In this document: in pieces, positions 25,766 to 34,873 of the stretch
Numbering within the stretch: the stretch's first letter is position 1
Layout of the letters: each line of letters opens with the position of its first letter
DNA from: Agromyces sp. H66
Lineage (GTDB): Bacteria; Actinomycetota; Actinomycetes; Actinomycetales; Microbacteriaceae
DNA: 64,000 nt
NCBI RefSeq assembly: GCF_004959775.1
Contig: NZ_SJZG01000005.1
Location: forward strand, 248,001 to 312,000
Direction of reading: 5' to 3'
The notes under the pieces: generated by a model
Database searches by the model: none
Seen by the model: only the letters and a program-made list of their open reading frames with translations
Told to the model about the DNA's origin: nothing
Made by a program: the position numbers and the translations under genes

Positions 25766-25852
25766 GGGCGTCCTCCCTCGCAGGTCGCGCATCGGTCGAT
25801 ACCCAGCCTATGCGGATGCCGCGGCGACGCGTGGGAGTGAACCCCGCGCGGC

Positions 25853-27307
25853 TCAGGCGGGACGGAACCCAGTGGTCTCGGGCGGCGGCGCGTGCCGGAT
25901 CATGAGGTGGCGCGTCACCGAGTAGTCGAGGAGCGGCTCGATCGACATGTCCTTGCCGAATCCCGAGCCCTTCACGCCGCCGTGCGGCGCCTCGGACGCG
26001 ATCGGCAGGTGGTCGTTCACCCACGTGACGCCGACGTCGAGCGACTGGCTCACGCGCAGGGCGCGGGCGACATCCGACGTCCACACCGACGACGCGAGGC
26101 CGTACGCGCTGTCGTTCGCGAGCGCGATGCCCTCGGCCTCGCCGTCGAACGGCAACGCCACGAGCACAGGGCCGAAGACCTCGCCCTGCACGATCTCCGA
26201 CGACTGCGCCGCACCCACGAGCAGGGTCGGCGCATAGTACGAGCCGACGCGATCGATGGCGTGGCCGCCCACGAGCGCCTCGGCGCCGTCGGCCACGGCC
26301 CGCGACACGAAGCCCTCGACGCGGTCGCGGTGGGCACGCGAGACGAGCGGTCCGATGTGGGTGTCGGCGTCCATCGGGTCACCCGCGACCACGTCGGCGA
26401 GCGCGGCCCGCAGCGCCGCCACGCCGTCGTCGTACACCGATCGCTCGAGATAGACGCGGGTCGCCGCCGTGCAGTCCTGGCCCGTGTTGTAGGTCGCACC
26501 GAGTGCGACCGCGTGCGCCATCGCACCGAGGTCGGCGTCGCGGAACACGATCACGGGCGCCTTGCCGCCGAGTTCGAGGTGCACGCGCTTCACGCCCTCG
26601 ACGGCGCCGCGCATGACGGCCTTGCCGGTCTCGGTCGACCCGGTGACGCTCACCATGTCGACCTCGCGATGCGTGACGAGGGCCTGTCCGACCTCCGCAC
26701 CCCCGGTGACGACGTTGAACAGCCCGGCGGGCAGGCCCGCCTCGATCGCGAGCTCGGCGAGCCGCAGCGTCGTGCGCGGGGTCGCCGGGGCCGGCTTCAC
26801 GATGACCGCGTTGCCCGCGGCGAGCGCGGGCCCGGCCTTCCAGATCGCCATGATGAGCGGGAAGTTCCATGGCGTGATGCCGGCGACGACGCCGACGGGG
26901 CGGCGCGTGAGGATCGACGTGTAGCCGTTCGAGAACGATCCCGCCCCGGTGCCGTCGAGCGATCGCGCCGCGCCCGCGAAGAAGCGCAGGTTGTCGACGC
27001 CGAAGGGCAGCTCGCCGTCGAACGCCGTGGTCCAGGGCTTGCCCGAGTCCTCGACCTCGAGCTTCGCGAGGTGCTCGCCGTCGGCCTCGATCGCGTCGGC
27101 GAGGCGGAGCAGCGCGAGCGAGCGCTCCCCCGGCGTCTTCGCGGCCCACTCGGGTTGCGCGGCGCGTGCCGCTGCCGCGGCCTCCTCGACGTCGGCGATC
27201 CCCGACGAGGTGAACGCCGCGACCTCCTGCTCGGTGGCCGGGTTGGTGATCACGGCGTCGCCGCCCGTGCCGGGGCGGTACTCGCCGATGAACGTGCCGG
27301 TGGTCAT
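25853..27307 (-). CDS. Aminoaldehyde (gamma-aminobutyraldehyde-type) dehydrogenase
   Basis: This 484-residue NAD(P)-dependent aldehyde dehydrogenase has the cofactor segment TPWNFPLIMAIWK, the general-base ELGGK block and the nucleophile in NTGQDCTAATR. The GQDCTA context is typical of gamma-aminobutyraldehyde and betaine-aldehyde enzymes. It would oxidise an aldehyde generated from an amine. It is the third gene of an operon with the FAD oxidoreductase 11 bp upstream and the glycosyltransferase before that. GAAGGACC precedes the ATG. The exact substrate is inferred from neighbours, including a polyamine-type importer. Confidence 0.9.
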   Translation of the reverse strand: MTTGTFIGEYRPGTGGDAVITNPATEQEVAAFTSSGIADVEEAAAAARAAQPEWAAKTPGERSLALLRLADAIEADGEHLAKLEVEDSGKPWTTAFDGELPFGVDNLRFFAGAARSLDGTGAGSFSNGYTSILTRRPVGVVAGITPWNFPLIMAIWKAGPALAAGNAVIVKPAPATPRTTLRLAELAIEAGLPAGLFNVVTGGAEVGQALVTHREVDMVSVTGSTETGKAVMRGAVEGVKRVHLELGGKAPVIVFRDADLGAMAHAVALGATYNTGQDCTAATRVYLERSVYDDGVAALRAALADVVAGDPMDADTHIGPLVSRAHRDRVEGFVSRAVADGAEALVGGHAIDRVGSYYAPTLLVGAAQSSEIVQGEVFGPVLVALPFDGEAEGIALANDSAYGLASSVWTSDVARALRVSQSLDVGVTWVNDHLPIASEAPHGGVKGSGFGKDMSIEPLLDYSVTRHLMIRHAPPPETTGFRPA

Positions 27308-27318
27308 GTGGTGGTCCT

Positions 27319-28743
27319 TCACGAGTTGAAGCCGAGGCCGAAGCGGTCGAGCGTGCGCAGCCACAGGTTGCGCCGGCCCTCGTGCGCGTCGGCGGCGAGG
27401 ATCGAGCGCCGCGTGAACTGCACGATCGGGTTGCGGAACGGCTCGGGCGGAATGGGGAACGGCCGGCGGCGCACGATGTCGTAGCGGAGCCGCGACGTGG
27501 GCTCGCCCGCGAGCAGGTCGAGCGCGACATCCGCCGAGAACCTCGACGCGCCCACGCCGAGCCCGGTGTGCCCGACCGCGTACGCCACCCGACCGCCGAG
27601 CGCCGTGCCGTAGGCCGCCGTGAACCGGGTGGTCGAGTCGATCGGGCCGGCCCAGCGGTGCGTGAAGCCGAGGCCCGCGAGCTGCGGGAAGGTCTCGAAG
27701 AAGTGGCGGGCGAGCAGCCCGTGCGAGCTGTCGCGCTGCTCCAGCCTCGAGTCCACGCGACCGCCGAAGTAGTACACGGCGTCCCAGCCGCCGAACAGGA
27801 TGCGCCCGTCGGCCGTGGGCCGGTAGTAGTGGAACTGGTTGCCCGCATCGGTGAGCCCCTGCCCCTCGGCCCAGCCGATCGAGGCCCGCTGCGCCTCGGT
27901 GAGCGGCTCGGTCATGAGCACGTGGTCGTAGAGCGGCATGAGGTAGTTGCCGAGCCGCCGGAGCGGCGCCGGGTAGGCGGCCGTCGCGATCACGACATCG
28001 CGAGCGTCGACGTGCCCGGTCCGCGTCGAGACGCGCACGCCCGCGCCCTGTCGGCGGAGCCCGGTGGCGGCGGATGCCTCGTACACGCGCACGCCGCGAC
28101 GCTCGAGCTCCGCGGCCATGCCCCAGGCGAGGCGGGCCGGGTCGACGAGCACCGTGCCCGTGCGATCGCGGAGCCCACCCAGGTAGGTGGGCGAGTGCAC
28201 GTCGGCCTGCAGCTCGTCGCGCGACTGCAGCTCGAGCGCCACGCCGTGCCGTTCGCCGAGGCGCTGCGCGTCGCGCAGTCCCGCCAGTTGCCACTCCTCG
28301 ACGGCGATCGTCGTCTTGCCCGACCGTCGCAGGTCGCAGTCGATGCCGGCCGCCTCGATCGTCGCGACGAGGTCGGCGAGGTTGCGTTCGCCCTCCTCGT
28401 GCAGCGCGCCGACCTGGTCGGGCCAGACGTGCGTGCCGTGCGTGAGTCCGTGCGTCAGCGACGACGCGACGAAGCCGCCGTTGCGGCCCGTCGCACCGAA
28501 GGCGACGCGCTCGGCCTCGAGCACGACCACCGAACGAGCGGGGTCGCGCTCGAGCGCCCGCCACGCGGTCCACAGCCCGGTGAACCCCGCACCGATGACC
28601 ACGAGGTCGGCGTCGACCGGTCCCTCGAGGCGCGGCCTCGGGCCGGGCGCGTCGGGTCGATCCATCCAGTAGGGGGCGGGAGCCGCGTCGCGGAGCGCGT
28701 GCGCCGCGGCATCCGTGCCGGCCGTGGAGGAGCCCGTGCTCAC
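27319..28743 (-). CDS. FAD-dependent oxidoreductase, PuuB/DadA-like (amine oxidase)
   Basis: This 474-residue flavoprotein has DLVVIGAGFTGLWTAWRALE (about residues 46-65), GATGRNGGFV and the C-terminal GHTGLGVGASRFSADVALDL segment of DAO-type oxidases such as gamma-glutamylputrescine oxidase. It would oxidise a primary or secondary amine to an aldehyde or imine. The start is GTG 28743, overlapping the glycosyltransferase stop (GTGA). It is followed 11 bp later by an aminoaldehyde dehydrogenase that could consume its product. Confidence 0.9.
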   Translation of the reverse strand: MSTGSSTAGTDAAAHALRDAAPAPYWMDRPDAPGPRPRLEGPVDADLVVIGAGFTGLWTAWRALERDPARSVVVLEAERVAFGATGRNGGFVASSLTHGLTHGTHVWPDQVGALHEEGERNLADLVATIEAAGIDCDLRRSGKTTIAVEEWQLAGLRDAQRLGERHGVALELQSRDELQADVHSPTYLGGLRDRTGTVLVDPARLAWGMAAELERRGVRVYEASAATGLRRQGAGVRVSTRTGHVDARDVVIATAAYPAPLRRLGNYLMPLYDHVLMTEPLTEAQRASIGWAEGQGLTDAGNQFHYYRPTADGRILFGGWDAVYYFGGRVDSRLEQRDSSHGLLARHFFETFPQLAGLGFTHRWAGPIDSTTRFTAAYGTALGGRVAYAVGHTGLGVGASRFSADVALDLLAGEPTSRLRYDIVRRRPFPIPPEPFRNPIVQFTRRSILAADAHEGRRNLWLRTLDRFGLGFNS

Positions 28744-30041
28744 ACGCGCTCCCGCGCGCCGACCCGCTCGATGACGTCGGCCGCGGTCGCCAGGCCGGCA
28801 CGCGAGCGGATGTCGGCGCCGACGGCGGCGATGCGCTCGCGCAGCGCCGTGTCGTCGAGCAGCGTGCGCACGGCGCCCTGGAACTGCTCCGGCGTGAACC
28901 GGTAGGTGTCGAGGCGGATGCCGAAACCGCGCTCGTGCACCCGCTGCGCGTTGTCGTACTGGTCCCAGAACAGCGGCAGCAGGATCATGGGCTTGCCGAA
29001 GTGCAGCGCCTCGGTCGTGGTGTTGTTGCCGCCGTGGGTGATCACGAGGTCGACGAGCGGCAGGATCTTCGTCTGCGGCAGGAACTCCGCGCCCCACATG
29101 TTGTCGGCGAGTTCGATCTCGTCGTGCAGTGGGCCCTTGGACACGATGACGTTGATCGGCTGGTCGGCGAGCACTGCGATGACCCGGCGCATGAGCTCGA
29201 CGTCGGCGGAGCCGAGCGAACCGAGGCTGAAGTAGACGAGCGGGCGGCTGCCGTCGGTGAACGACGCGGGCAGGTCGGCGGGCGCCTGCTCGGTCTCGCG
29301 CACCGAGGAGTCGAGCCGGTGCCAGTTCGCGCCGAGCGGGCGGCGGTCGGTGTAGTCGAGCACCTCGGGGTAGACGTAGAGATTCTCGTCGCCCTGGTGG
29401 ATGAACTCGAGGTCGGGCAACGCCGAGGCGCCCTGCTCCTGCACCCACGCGTCGAACGACTCCCAGAGCGGTCGGTGGGTGCGGTCGTACTCGGCACGGA
29501 ACGACGCCCAGCCCTCGCGGTCGTCCTCGGCGAGGCCGGAGAACACGGGGGCGATGTCGTCGCCCGGCACCTCGAGCGGGTTGCACGAGACGATGCGCAC
29601 GAACGGCACGCCGGCCGTCACGAGTGCCGGGAAGGTGAGCACGTTGTCCTCGATGATGACGTCGGGCCGCACCCGCTCGATGATCTGCTTCAGCTGGGGC
29701 TCGCAGTACTTCGCCCCGTCGATGAGGGCCTCCCAGATGGGCTTGGTCACCGTCTCGAGCTGCTCCGCGGTGGTCTTCCGGAACTCCGGTGCGACCTCCT
29801 TGATGTAGTCCTTCCAGAACTGCCCGGCGTCCTGCTCGTCGTCGCCCTCGGGGGCGGGCGCGAGGTCGACGAGGTCCTCCTCGAAGCCGAGGGCGGTGAG
29901 CTTGCCCTCCCAGGAGCGCTCGGCGGCGAACACCACGCGGTGCCCGCGCCTGGCGAGCTCGTGGCCGATGCCGATGCAGTTGTTCGTCGGACCGTACGCG
30001 CTCTCGGGCATGAACAGGAAGGTGCGGCGCTCATCGTTCAT
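28740..30041 (-). CDS. UDP-glycosyltransferase-type GT1 enzyme (macrolide glycosyltransferase-like)
   Basis: This 433-residue GT-B glycosyltransferase has an N-terminal acceptor domain beginning FLFMPESAYGPTNNCIGIGHELARRGH in pattern. Its C-terminal donor domain carries the UGT signature HGGNNTTTEALHFGKP followed by FWDQYDNAQRV. It transfers a sugar from a nucleotide donor to a small acceptor, or acts in reverse. GGAG precedes the ATG. It leads the coupled operon with the amine oxidase and aldehyde dehydrogenase and is divergent from a TetR gene. A glycosyltransferase in an amine-catabolic operon is unusual. Confidence 0.9.
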   Translation of the reverse strand: MNDERRTFLFMPESAYGPTNNCIGIGHELARRGHRVVFAAERSWEGKLTALGFEEDLVDLAPAPEGDDEQDAGQFWKDYIKEVAPEFRKTTAEQLETVTKPIWEALIDGAKYCEPQLKQIIERVRPDVIIEDNVLTFPALVTAGVPFVRIVSCNPLEVPGDDIAPVFSGLAEDDREGWASFRAEYDRTHRPLWESFDAWVQEQGASALPDLEFIHQGDENLYVYPEVLDYTDRRPLGANWHRLDSSVRETEQAPADLPASFTDGSRPLVYFSLGSLGSADVELMRRVIAVLADQPINVIVSKGPLHDEIELADNMWGAEFLPQTKILPLVDLVITHGGNNTTTEALHFGKPMILLPLFWDQYDNAQRVHERGFGIRLDTYRFTPEQFQGAVRTLLDDTALRERIAAVGADIRSRAGLATAADVIERVGARERV

Positions 30042-30143
30042 GGCGACTCCGTTCGTGAATTTCTTGAATGCTGATGGAATGAACTGGTGATGTCAAGGAG
30101 TGTGTGAAATCAAGTCGATTCGCCCTAATATTGACCGACGGTG

Positions 30144-30158
30144 CAGACAATCCGTCTG
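30144..30158. promoter_or_regulatory. Candidate TetR operator between the glycosyltransferase operon and tetR
   Basis: CAGAC-AATCC-GTCTG is a perfect inverted repeat just upstream of the TetR ribosome-binding site, in an AT-rich divergent promoter region (30042-30172). Binding here could control both directions. Confidence 0.55.
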
Positions 30159-30172
30159 CTGGGAGGAGCGGT

Positions 30173-30784
30173 ATGGCCAGGCCGAAGCGGCAGGAGGAAC
30201 GTCGCAGCCAGCTGGTCGCGGCGGCGCAACGGGCGATCGCGGCGCACGGGCCCGACGGCGCACGCCTGAACCGCGTGGCCGAGGAGGCCGGTCTCACGTC
30301 GGGGGCGGTGCTCTACTACTACCCCGACATCGACGAGCTGATGTTCGAGGCGAACCGCGCGGGCATGGAGCGCTTCTACGAGGGTCGGGTGCGCATGCTC
30401 GAGGAGCTTCCCGACGACCCGGTCACGCGACTGCTCGCCCTCGCCGAGTCGGGCCTGCCCAGCGGCCCGGACGACACCGAGGTGCGCCTGCTGTGCGAGC
30501 TCGGCGGCTCGGCCGGCCGCAACCCGCTCATGGCGTCGCTGCTGACGACCCTCTACGACCGCCAGGTGGGCATGTACCAGGTCGTGCTGGAGCAGGGCGC
30601 CGCGCGCGGCATCTTCTCGCTCACGCAGCCCTCGCTGGTCGTCGCGCGAAACCTCGTCGCCCTCGAGGACGCCTACGGATACCGCATCATCGCCCAGCAC
30701 CCCACGATCGACCACGACGCCGCCCTCGAGCTCATCGTGTCGTTCGCGCGGGTCGCGACCGGTCACGCGCTGACCTCCTCCTGA
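30173..30784 (+). CDS. TetR family regulator of the amine/glycosyltransferase locus
   Basis: This 203-residue regulator has an HTH at about 10-55 (GARLNRVAEEAGLTSGAVLYYYPDIDELMFEA). GGGAGGAGC precedes the ATG at 30173. A longer frame from 30104 lacks such a signal. It sits between the glycosyltransferase-oxidoreductase-dehydrogenase operon (divergent) and the polyamine-type ABC operon (convergent, 22-bp 3' overlap), so it is the obvious local regulator. The inducer is unknown and is presumably the imported compound. Confidence 0.9.
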   Translation: MARPKRQEERRSQLVAAAQRAIAAHGPDGARLNRVAEEAGLTSGAVLYYYPDIDELMFEANRAGMERFYEGRVRMLEELPDDPVTRLLALAESGLPSGPDDTEVRLLCELGGSAGRNPLMASLLTTLYDRQVGMYQVVLEQGAARGIFSLTQPSLVVARNLVALEDAYGYRIIAQHPTIDHDAALELIVSFARVATGHALTSS

Positions 30785-31902
30785 GGCGCGCCCGCAGCGC
30801 CCGCAGCGCCCGCGGTCGCGTCCGTCGCGTCCGACTCGGCAGCGGATGCCGCGGGTACGTCGTGTGCGACCACGGCCGCGCGTCCGAACCGCACGCCGAC
30901 GACGTCGCCGCGGGCCAGCCGGCTCGCGCCGTGCACGCTCGCGAGGATGGGCGAGGCGACGCCGGGCACCTCCACCGAGATGGTCGAGGCGCCGCCCAGG
31001 AAGTACGTGTCGACCACGGTGCCGCGCAACGACGCGGTCGCGGCATCCGGTGACAGCTCGACGTCCTCGGGACGCACGACGGCGGTGGCCGGCGCCCCGG
31101 CGGCGAACCGGTGCGTCCCCGCCACGGCGCCGACACCGGGCACCTCGACGCCCGCGGTCGTGGCCGAGCCGTCGAGGAGGTTGGCCGTGCCGATGAACGA
31201 GGCCACGAACCGGGTCGCCGGGTTCGCATAGAGCTCCTGCGGCGTCGCGAGCTGCTCGAGGTGGCCCTCTCGGAGCACCGCGATGCGGTCGGCCATCGAC
31301 ATGGCCTCCTCCTGGTCGTGCGTGACGACCACGAACGTGAGCCCGACCTCGTGCTGCAGGCGCTTCAACTCGAGCTGCATCGAGGCGCGCACCTGCCGGT
31401 CGAGTGCCGAGAGCGGCTCGTCGAGCAGCAGGAGCCGCGGTCGCTTCACGATCGCGCGCGCGAGCGCGACGCGCTGCCGCTGTCCCCCCGAGAGCTGGGC
31501 GGGGCGACGGCGGCCGAGGTGCCCGAGGCCGACGACCTCCATGACCTCGCCGACCCGGCGCCGCACCTCGGCTCTCGGCAGCCCCTCGGCCTCGAGGCCG
31601 TAGGCGATGTTGCGCTCGACGCTGAGGTGCGGGAAGAGGGCATAGCTCTGGAACATCATGTTCACGGGCCGCTTGTGCGGCGGCATCCCGAGCAGGTCGC
31701 GCCCGTCGACCTCGATGCGGCCCGACTCGGGCGTCTCGAAGCCCGCGATCGAACGCAGGAGCGTCGTCTTGCCGCAGCCCGAGGGGCCGAGCAGGGCGAA
31801 GAACTCGTTGTCGGCGATGTCGAGCGAGACGCCGTGCAGGGCGACCGTGTCGCCGTAGACGGCGCGGACGCCGTCGACGCGGAGGAGGGGTGCGGTGCTC
31901 AC
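30763..31902 (-). CDS. potA: Polyamine-type ABC transporter ATP-binding protein
   Basis: This is a 379-residue ATPase of the spermidine/putrescine and Fe3+ group. It has Walker A GPSGCGKTT (about 36-44), signature LSGGQRQRVALARA, Walker B LLLLDEPLSALD and a C-terminal TOBE domain (VVRPEDVELSPD). The Ala/Gly-rich tail overlaps the convergent tetR. The GTG start overlaps the permease stop (GTGA). It energises import by the adjoining permeases and binding protein. The symbol denotes family resemblance; the actual substrate may be an amino-sugar or other amine. Confidence 0.9.
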   Translation of the reverse strand: MSTAPLLRVDGVRAVYGDTVALHGVSLDIADNEFFALLGPSGCGKTTLLRSIAGFETPESGRIEVDGRDLLGMPPHKRPVNMMFQSYALFPHLSVERNIAYGLEAEGLPRAEVRRRVGEVMEVVGLGHLGRRRPAQLSGGQRQRVALARAIVKRPRLLLLDEPLSALDRQVRASMQLELKRLQHEVGLTFVVVTHDQEEAMSMADRIAVLREGHLEQLATPQELYANPATRFVASFIGTANLLDGSATTAGVEVPGVGAVAGTHRFAAGAPATAVVRPEDVELSPDAATASLRGTVVDTYFLGGASTISVEVPGVASPILASVHGASRLARGDVVGVRFGRAAVVAHDVPAASAAESDATDATAGAAGAAGAPQEEVSA

Positions 31903-32759
31903 TTCGGGGTTCCTGTCAGTCGGGTCAGTCGTTGCGCCGCGATCACCGTGACGATGCTCACGAGCAGGAGGAGGCTGGCGAGGGCGTTCACCTCGGGCGT
32001 GACGCCGAAGCGCACCATCGAGTAGATGACGATCGGGAGGGTGGGCTGCGTGGGCGCCGTGGTGAAGAAGGCGATCACGAACTCGTCGAGCGACAGCGTG
32101 AACGCGAGGAGCGCCCCCGCGACGATGCCGGGGGCGAGCTGGGGCAGCGTCACGCGCACGAACGTGCGCACGGGCCCCGCGCCGAGATCGCGCGAGGCCT
32201 CCTCGAGGCTCGGGTCGAGGTTCGCCATGCGGGCGAGCACGATGGCCGTGACGAACGCCGTGGCGAACACCGCGTGCGCCAGGATCACCGAGTGCAGGCC
32301 GAGCGTCACCGTCAGCAGCGAGAAGAACGTCAGCAGGCCGATGCCGAGCAGCAGGTCGGGCAGGATCGCCGGGGCGATCGCGAACGCCCGCACGAGCCCG
32401 CCGCGCGTGTAGTGCTGGATGCCGTAGGCGAGGAGTGTGCCGAGCACGGTCGCGATGGCGGTGGCGCCCGTCGCGACGATGAGCGTGTTCACGAGCCCCT
32501 GCATGATCTCGCGGTTCTCGAAGAGCTCGGGGTACCAGCGCAGCGAGAAGCCGCGCCACACGAACAGGTTCGACGAGTCGTTGAAGCTCATCACCACGAC
32601 GATGAGGATCGGCAGGTACAGGAACACGTAGCCGAGCCACAGCGGCACCAGGATGCCCCGGGGCCTCCGCACCGCGCGCGGGCGCGCGTCGGGGTCGAGC
32701 TCGCGCATCGCGGTGGTCGTCGGGGCCGCCGTTGCGGCCGGGGCGGTCGGGTCAGCCAC
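31899..32759 (-). CDS. potC: Polyamine-type ABC transporter permease (PotC-like)
   Basis: This 286-residue permease has six helices and the EAA-type loop LEEASRDLGAGPVRTFVRVTLP (about 183-204), typical of PotC. An Ala/Thr/Pro-rich cytoplasmic N-terminus precedes helix 1 (VPLWLGYVFLYLPILIVVVM). The GTG start lies inside the end of potB, with an upstream GAGGGACC. Part of a coupled potD-potB-potC-potA operon. Confidence 0.9.
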   Translation of the reverse strand: MADPTAPAATAAPTTTAMRELDPDARPRAVRRPRGILVPLWLGYVFLYLPILIVVVMSFNDSSNLFVWRGFSLRWYPELFENREIMQGLVNTLIVATGATAIATVLGTLLAYGIQHYTRGGLVRAFAIAPAILPDLLLGIGLLTFFSLLTVTLGLHSVILAHAVFATAFVTAIVLARMANLDPSLEEASRDLGAGPVRTFVRVTLPQLAPGIVAGALLAFTLSLDEFVIAFFTTAPTQPTLPIVIYSMVRFGVTPEVNALASLLLLVSIVTVIAAQRLTRLTGTPK

Positions 32760-33654
32760 GGCGCGGTCCCTCCGTGAGGCGGCGCGACACCGCGGACTGG
32801 GCGAGGATCACCAGCACGAGCAGGATCGTCAGGAGCAGGGCGAGGGTCGCGCCGAACGGCCAGTCGCGGGCCTCGAAGAACTGGTCGCGCACCAGGTTGC
32901 CGACCATGATCGTCTTGCCGCCGCCGATGAGCTCGGGGATCACGAAGTTCGACATCGCCGGAACGAACACGAAGATGCATCCGGTGAGGGCACCCGGCAG
33001 CGACAGGGGCAGCGTCACCGTGCGGAACGCCCGCCACGGCGTCGCGCCGAGGTTCGTGGCCGCCTCGCGGAGTGCGGGATCGAGCTGCTGCAGCGACGCG
33101 TAGAGCGGCAGCACCATGAGCGGCAGGTACATGTAGAGCAGGCCCACCACGATCGCCTGCGGCGTGTAGAGCATGCTGATCGGCTCGTCGGTGATGCCGA
33201 GGCCCTGCAGCCACTGGTTGACCCAGCCGGCGTTGTTGAGCAGGAGGATCCAGGCGTAGGTGCGAATGAGGAAGTTGGTCCAGAACGGCAGCACGATCGC
33301 CACGAGCGCGACGGTCCGCCACTTCGGCGAGAGTCCGGCGATGGCATAGGCCATCGGGTAGCCGATGGCGAGCGCGAGCAGCGTGACGACGAGCGCCAGC
33401 CCGATGGACTGCAGGATGACGCCGACGTAGAGCGGCTCGAACAGCTTCACCCAGTTGTCGAGCGTGAACTCGAACACGATGCCGCCGAAGCGACCCCGCC
33501 GGAAGAACGTGTAGAACGCGAGCAGCCCCACCGGGATCGCCATGAAGACGATGAGGAAGAGCATGCCCGGCGCGAGGAAGGGCAGCGGGGCGAGCCCCCG
33601 CCGCACGCGCGTCGGCGGTGCGGCGGGGGCGTCCCGGTCGAGCGTCGAGGTCAC
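32752..33654 (-). CDS. potB: Polyamine-type ABC transporter permease (PotB-like)
   Basis: This 300-residue permease has six helices and the loop LREAATNLGATPWRAFRTVTLP that contacts the ATPase. It begins at a GTG 4 bp after the binding-protein stop and overlaps the following permease by 8 bp. With PotC it forms the membrane channel of the importer. Confidence 0.9.
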   Translation of the reverse strand: MTSTLDRDAPAAPPTRVRRGLAPLPFLAPGMLFLIVFMAIPVGLLAFYTFFRRGRFGGIVFEFTLDNWVKLFEPLYVGVILQSIGLALVVTLLALAIGYPMAYAIAGLSPKWRTVALVAIVLPFWTNFLIRTYAWILLLNNAGWVNQWLQGLGITDEPISMLYTPQAIVVGLLYMYLPLMVLPLYASLQQLDPALREAATNLGATPWRAFRTVTLPLSLPGALTGCIFVFVPAMSNFVIPELIGGGKTIMVGNLVRDQFFEARDWPFGATLALLLTILLVLVILAQSAVSRRLTEGPRRG

Positions 33655-33658
33655 GGCG

Positions 33659-34753
33659 TCAGTTGGTGGCCAGCACTTCGGCGTTGAGGTCGACGTACTT
33701 CACGGTGTCGTCGCCGAGGTCGACGATCACCTCCTGCTCGAAGAGTTCGTCGACCGTGATGCCGAGGGTCGGGTACGACTCGATGAGCGCCGGGTCGAGC
33801 GCCTCCATGGCGGCCTGGTTCGGCACCTTGTAGAGGATGTTCTCGGCCACCCAGGTCTGGATCTCGGGGTCGAGGATGAAGTCGATGAAGGCCATCGCGG
33901 CCTCCTTGTTCTCCGACGACTCGAGCACCGTCATGGTGTCGACCCACAGGTCGGAGCCCTCCTCGGGGATGACGAAGCCGATCGACGGGTCCTCGGCGAT
34001 GCCGTAGTTGCACCAGCCGTCCCACGCCTCGACCATCGCGGCCTCGCCCGAGACGAGCTTGGAGTAGAAGGTCGTGTCGTCGTAGGCGAGGAGCGTCGAC
34101 TTCGTCTCGATGAGCTGCGTCTTGGCCTCCTCGAGCTCGGCGTCGTCGGTGGTGTTCAGCGAGTAGCCCATCGTCTTCAGGGCGGGCATCGCGAGCCAGC
34201 GGTCGGTCGAGAGCATCGTGGTCTTGCCCACGAGCTCGGGCTTCGGGTTCAGCAGGTCGTTCCACGACGTCGGCTCGAAGCCCGTGAGGTCGGGCCGGTA
34301 GCAGAGACCCGTCGTGCCCCACGCGTAGGGCTCTGAGTAGACGTTGCCCGGGTCGTAGTCGAGCTCGAGCGCCTCGGGGTAGAGGTTCTCCTCGTTGGGG
34401 ATGAGCGACTTGTCGAGCTCGGCGAGGATCCCCTGCTCGCCCAGGGCCTGGGCGTACTGGCCCGAGACGAAGGCCACGTCGATGCCGGGGTCGGCGCTCG
34501 CGGTGAGCTTGGCGACGATGTCCTCGTTGGTGGTGTGGTTGACGATCGTCGTCTTGACGCCGGTCGCCTCCTCGAACTGTTCGGCGAGATCCTCGGGGTA
34601 GTAGTCCGCCCAGATCGAGACGGTGAGGGTCTGCTCGCTGATGTCGGCGTTCGGGTCGACATCGCCACCGCCACCGGTGGAGCACGAAGTAGCGGCGAGG
34701 GCGAGGGCGATCGTGCCGGCCGCGGCCGCGGCGATCCGTCGCGTGGTGGGCAT
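33659..34753 (-). CDS. potD: Polyamine-type ABC transporter substrate-binding lipoprotein (PotD/F-like)
   Basis: This 364-residue lipoprotein (lipobox with Cys24 in AATSC) has the spermidine/putrescine-binding fold: LTVSIWADYYPEDLAEQFEEATG at the N-terminus, AWGTTGLCYRPD in the middle and IDFILDPEIQTWVAENI near the C-terminus. AGGAGG precedes the ATG at 34753. It is the first gene of the importer operon and is divergent from the kinase-SIS pair across an AT-rich 120-bp gap. That pairing suggests the transported ligand may carry an amino-sugar rather than being a simple polyamine; this is inference. Confidence 0.9.
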   Translation of the reverse strand: MPTTRRIAAAAAGTIALALAATSCSTGGGGDVDPNADISEQTLTVSIWADYYPEDLAEQFEEATGVKTTIVNHTTNEDIVAKLTASADPGIDVAFVSGQYAQALGEQGILAELDKSLIPNEENLYPEALELDYDPGNVYSEPYAWGTTGLCYRPDLTGFEPTSWNDLLNPKPELVGKTTMLSTDRWLAMPALKTMGYSLNTTDDAELEEAKTQLIETKSTLLAYDDTTFYSKLVSGEAAMVEAWDGWCNYGIAEDPSIGFVIPEEGSDLWVDTMTVLESSENKEAAMAFIDFILDPEIQTWVAENILYKVPNQAAMEALDPALIESYPTLGITVDELFEQEVIVDLGDDTVKYVDLNAEVLATN

Positions 34754-34873
34754 GTGGTCCTCCTGGGGCACTCGGAACGGGTTGAGCGATTGTTGCACCA
34801 CGAATGAAGGAACCGCAATGGATGACCGGACATACTGGCGGCGAGTTTTCCCAATAGTTACAATCCGAATTCA
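34754..34873. promoter_or_regulatory. AT-rich divergent promoter region (potD operon / kinase-SIS)
   Basis: This 120-bp gap is far more AT-rich than its surroundings. TACAAT (34859-34864) ends 9 nt before the kinase ATG and is its likely -10. No clear large palindrome was seen. Confidence 0.5.

Noticed and set aside
34859..34873. Kinase gene as a sixteenth-type leaderless gene
   Set aside because: TACAAT is 9 nt from the ATG, outside the 6-8 nt spacing of the others, so I counted it only as a possible promoter.
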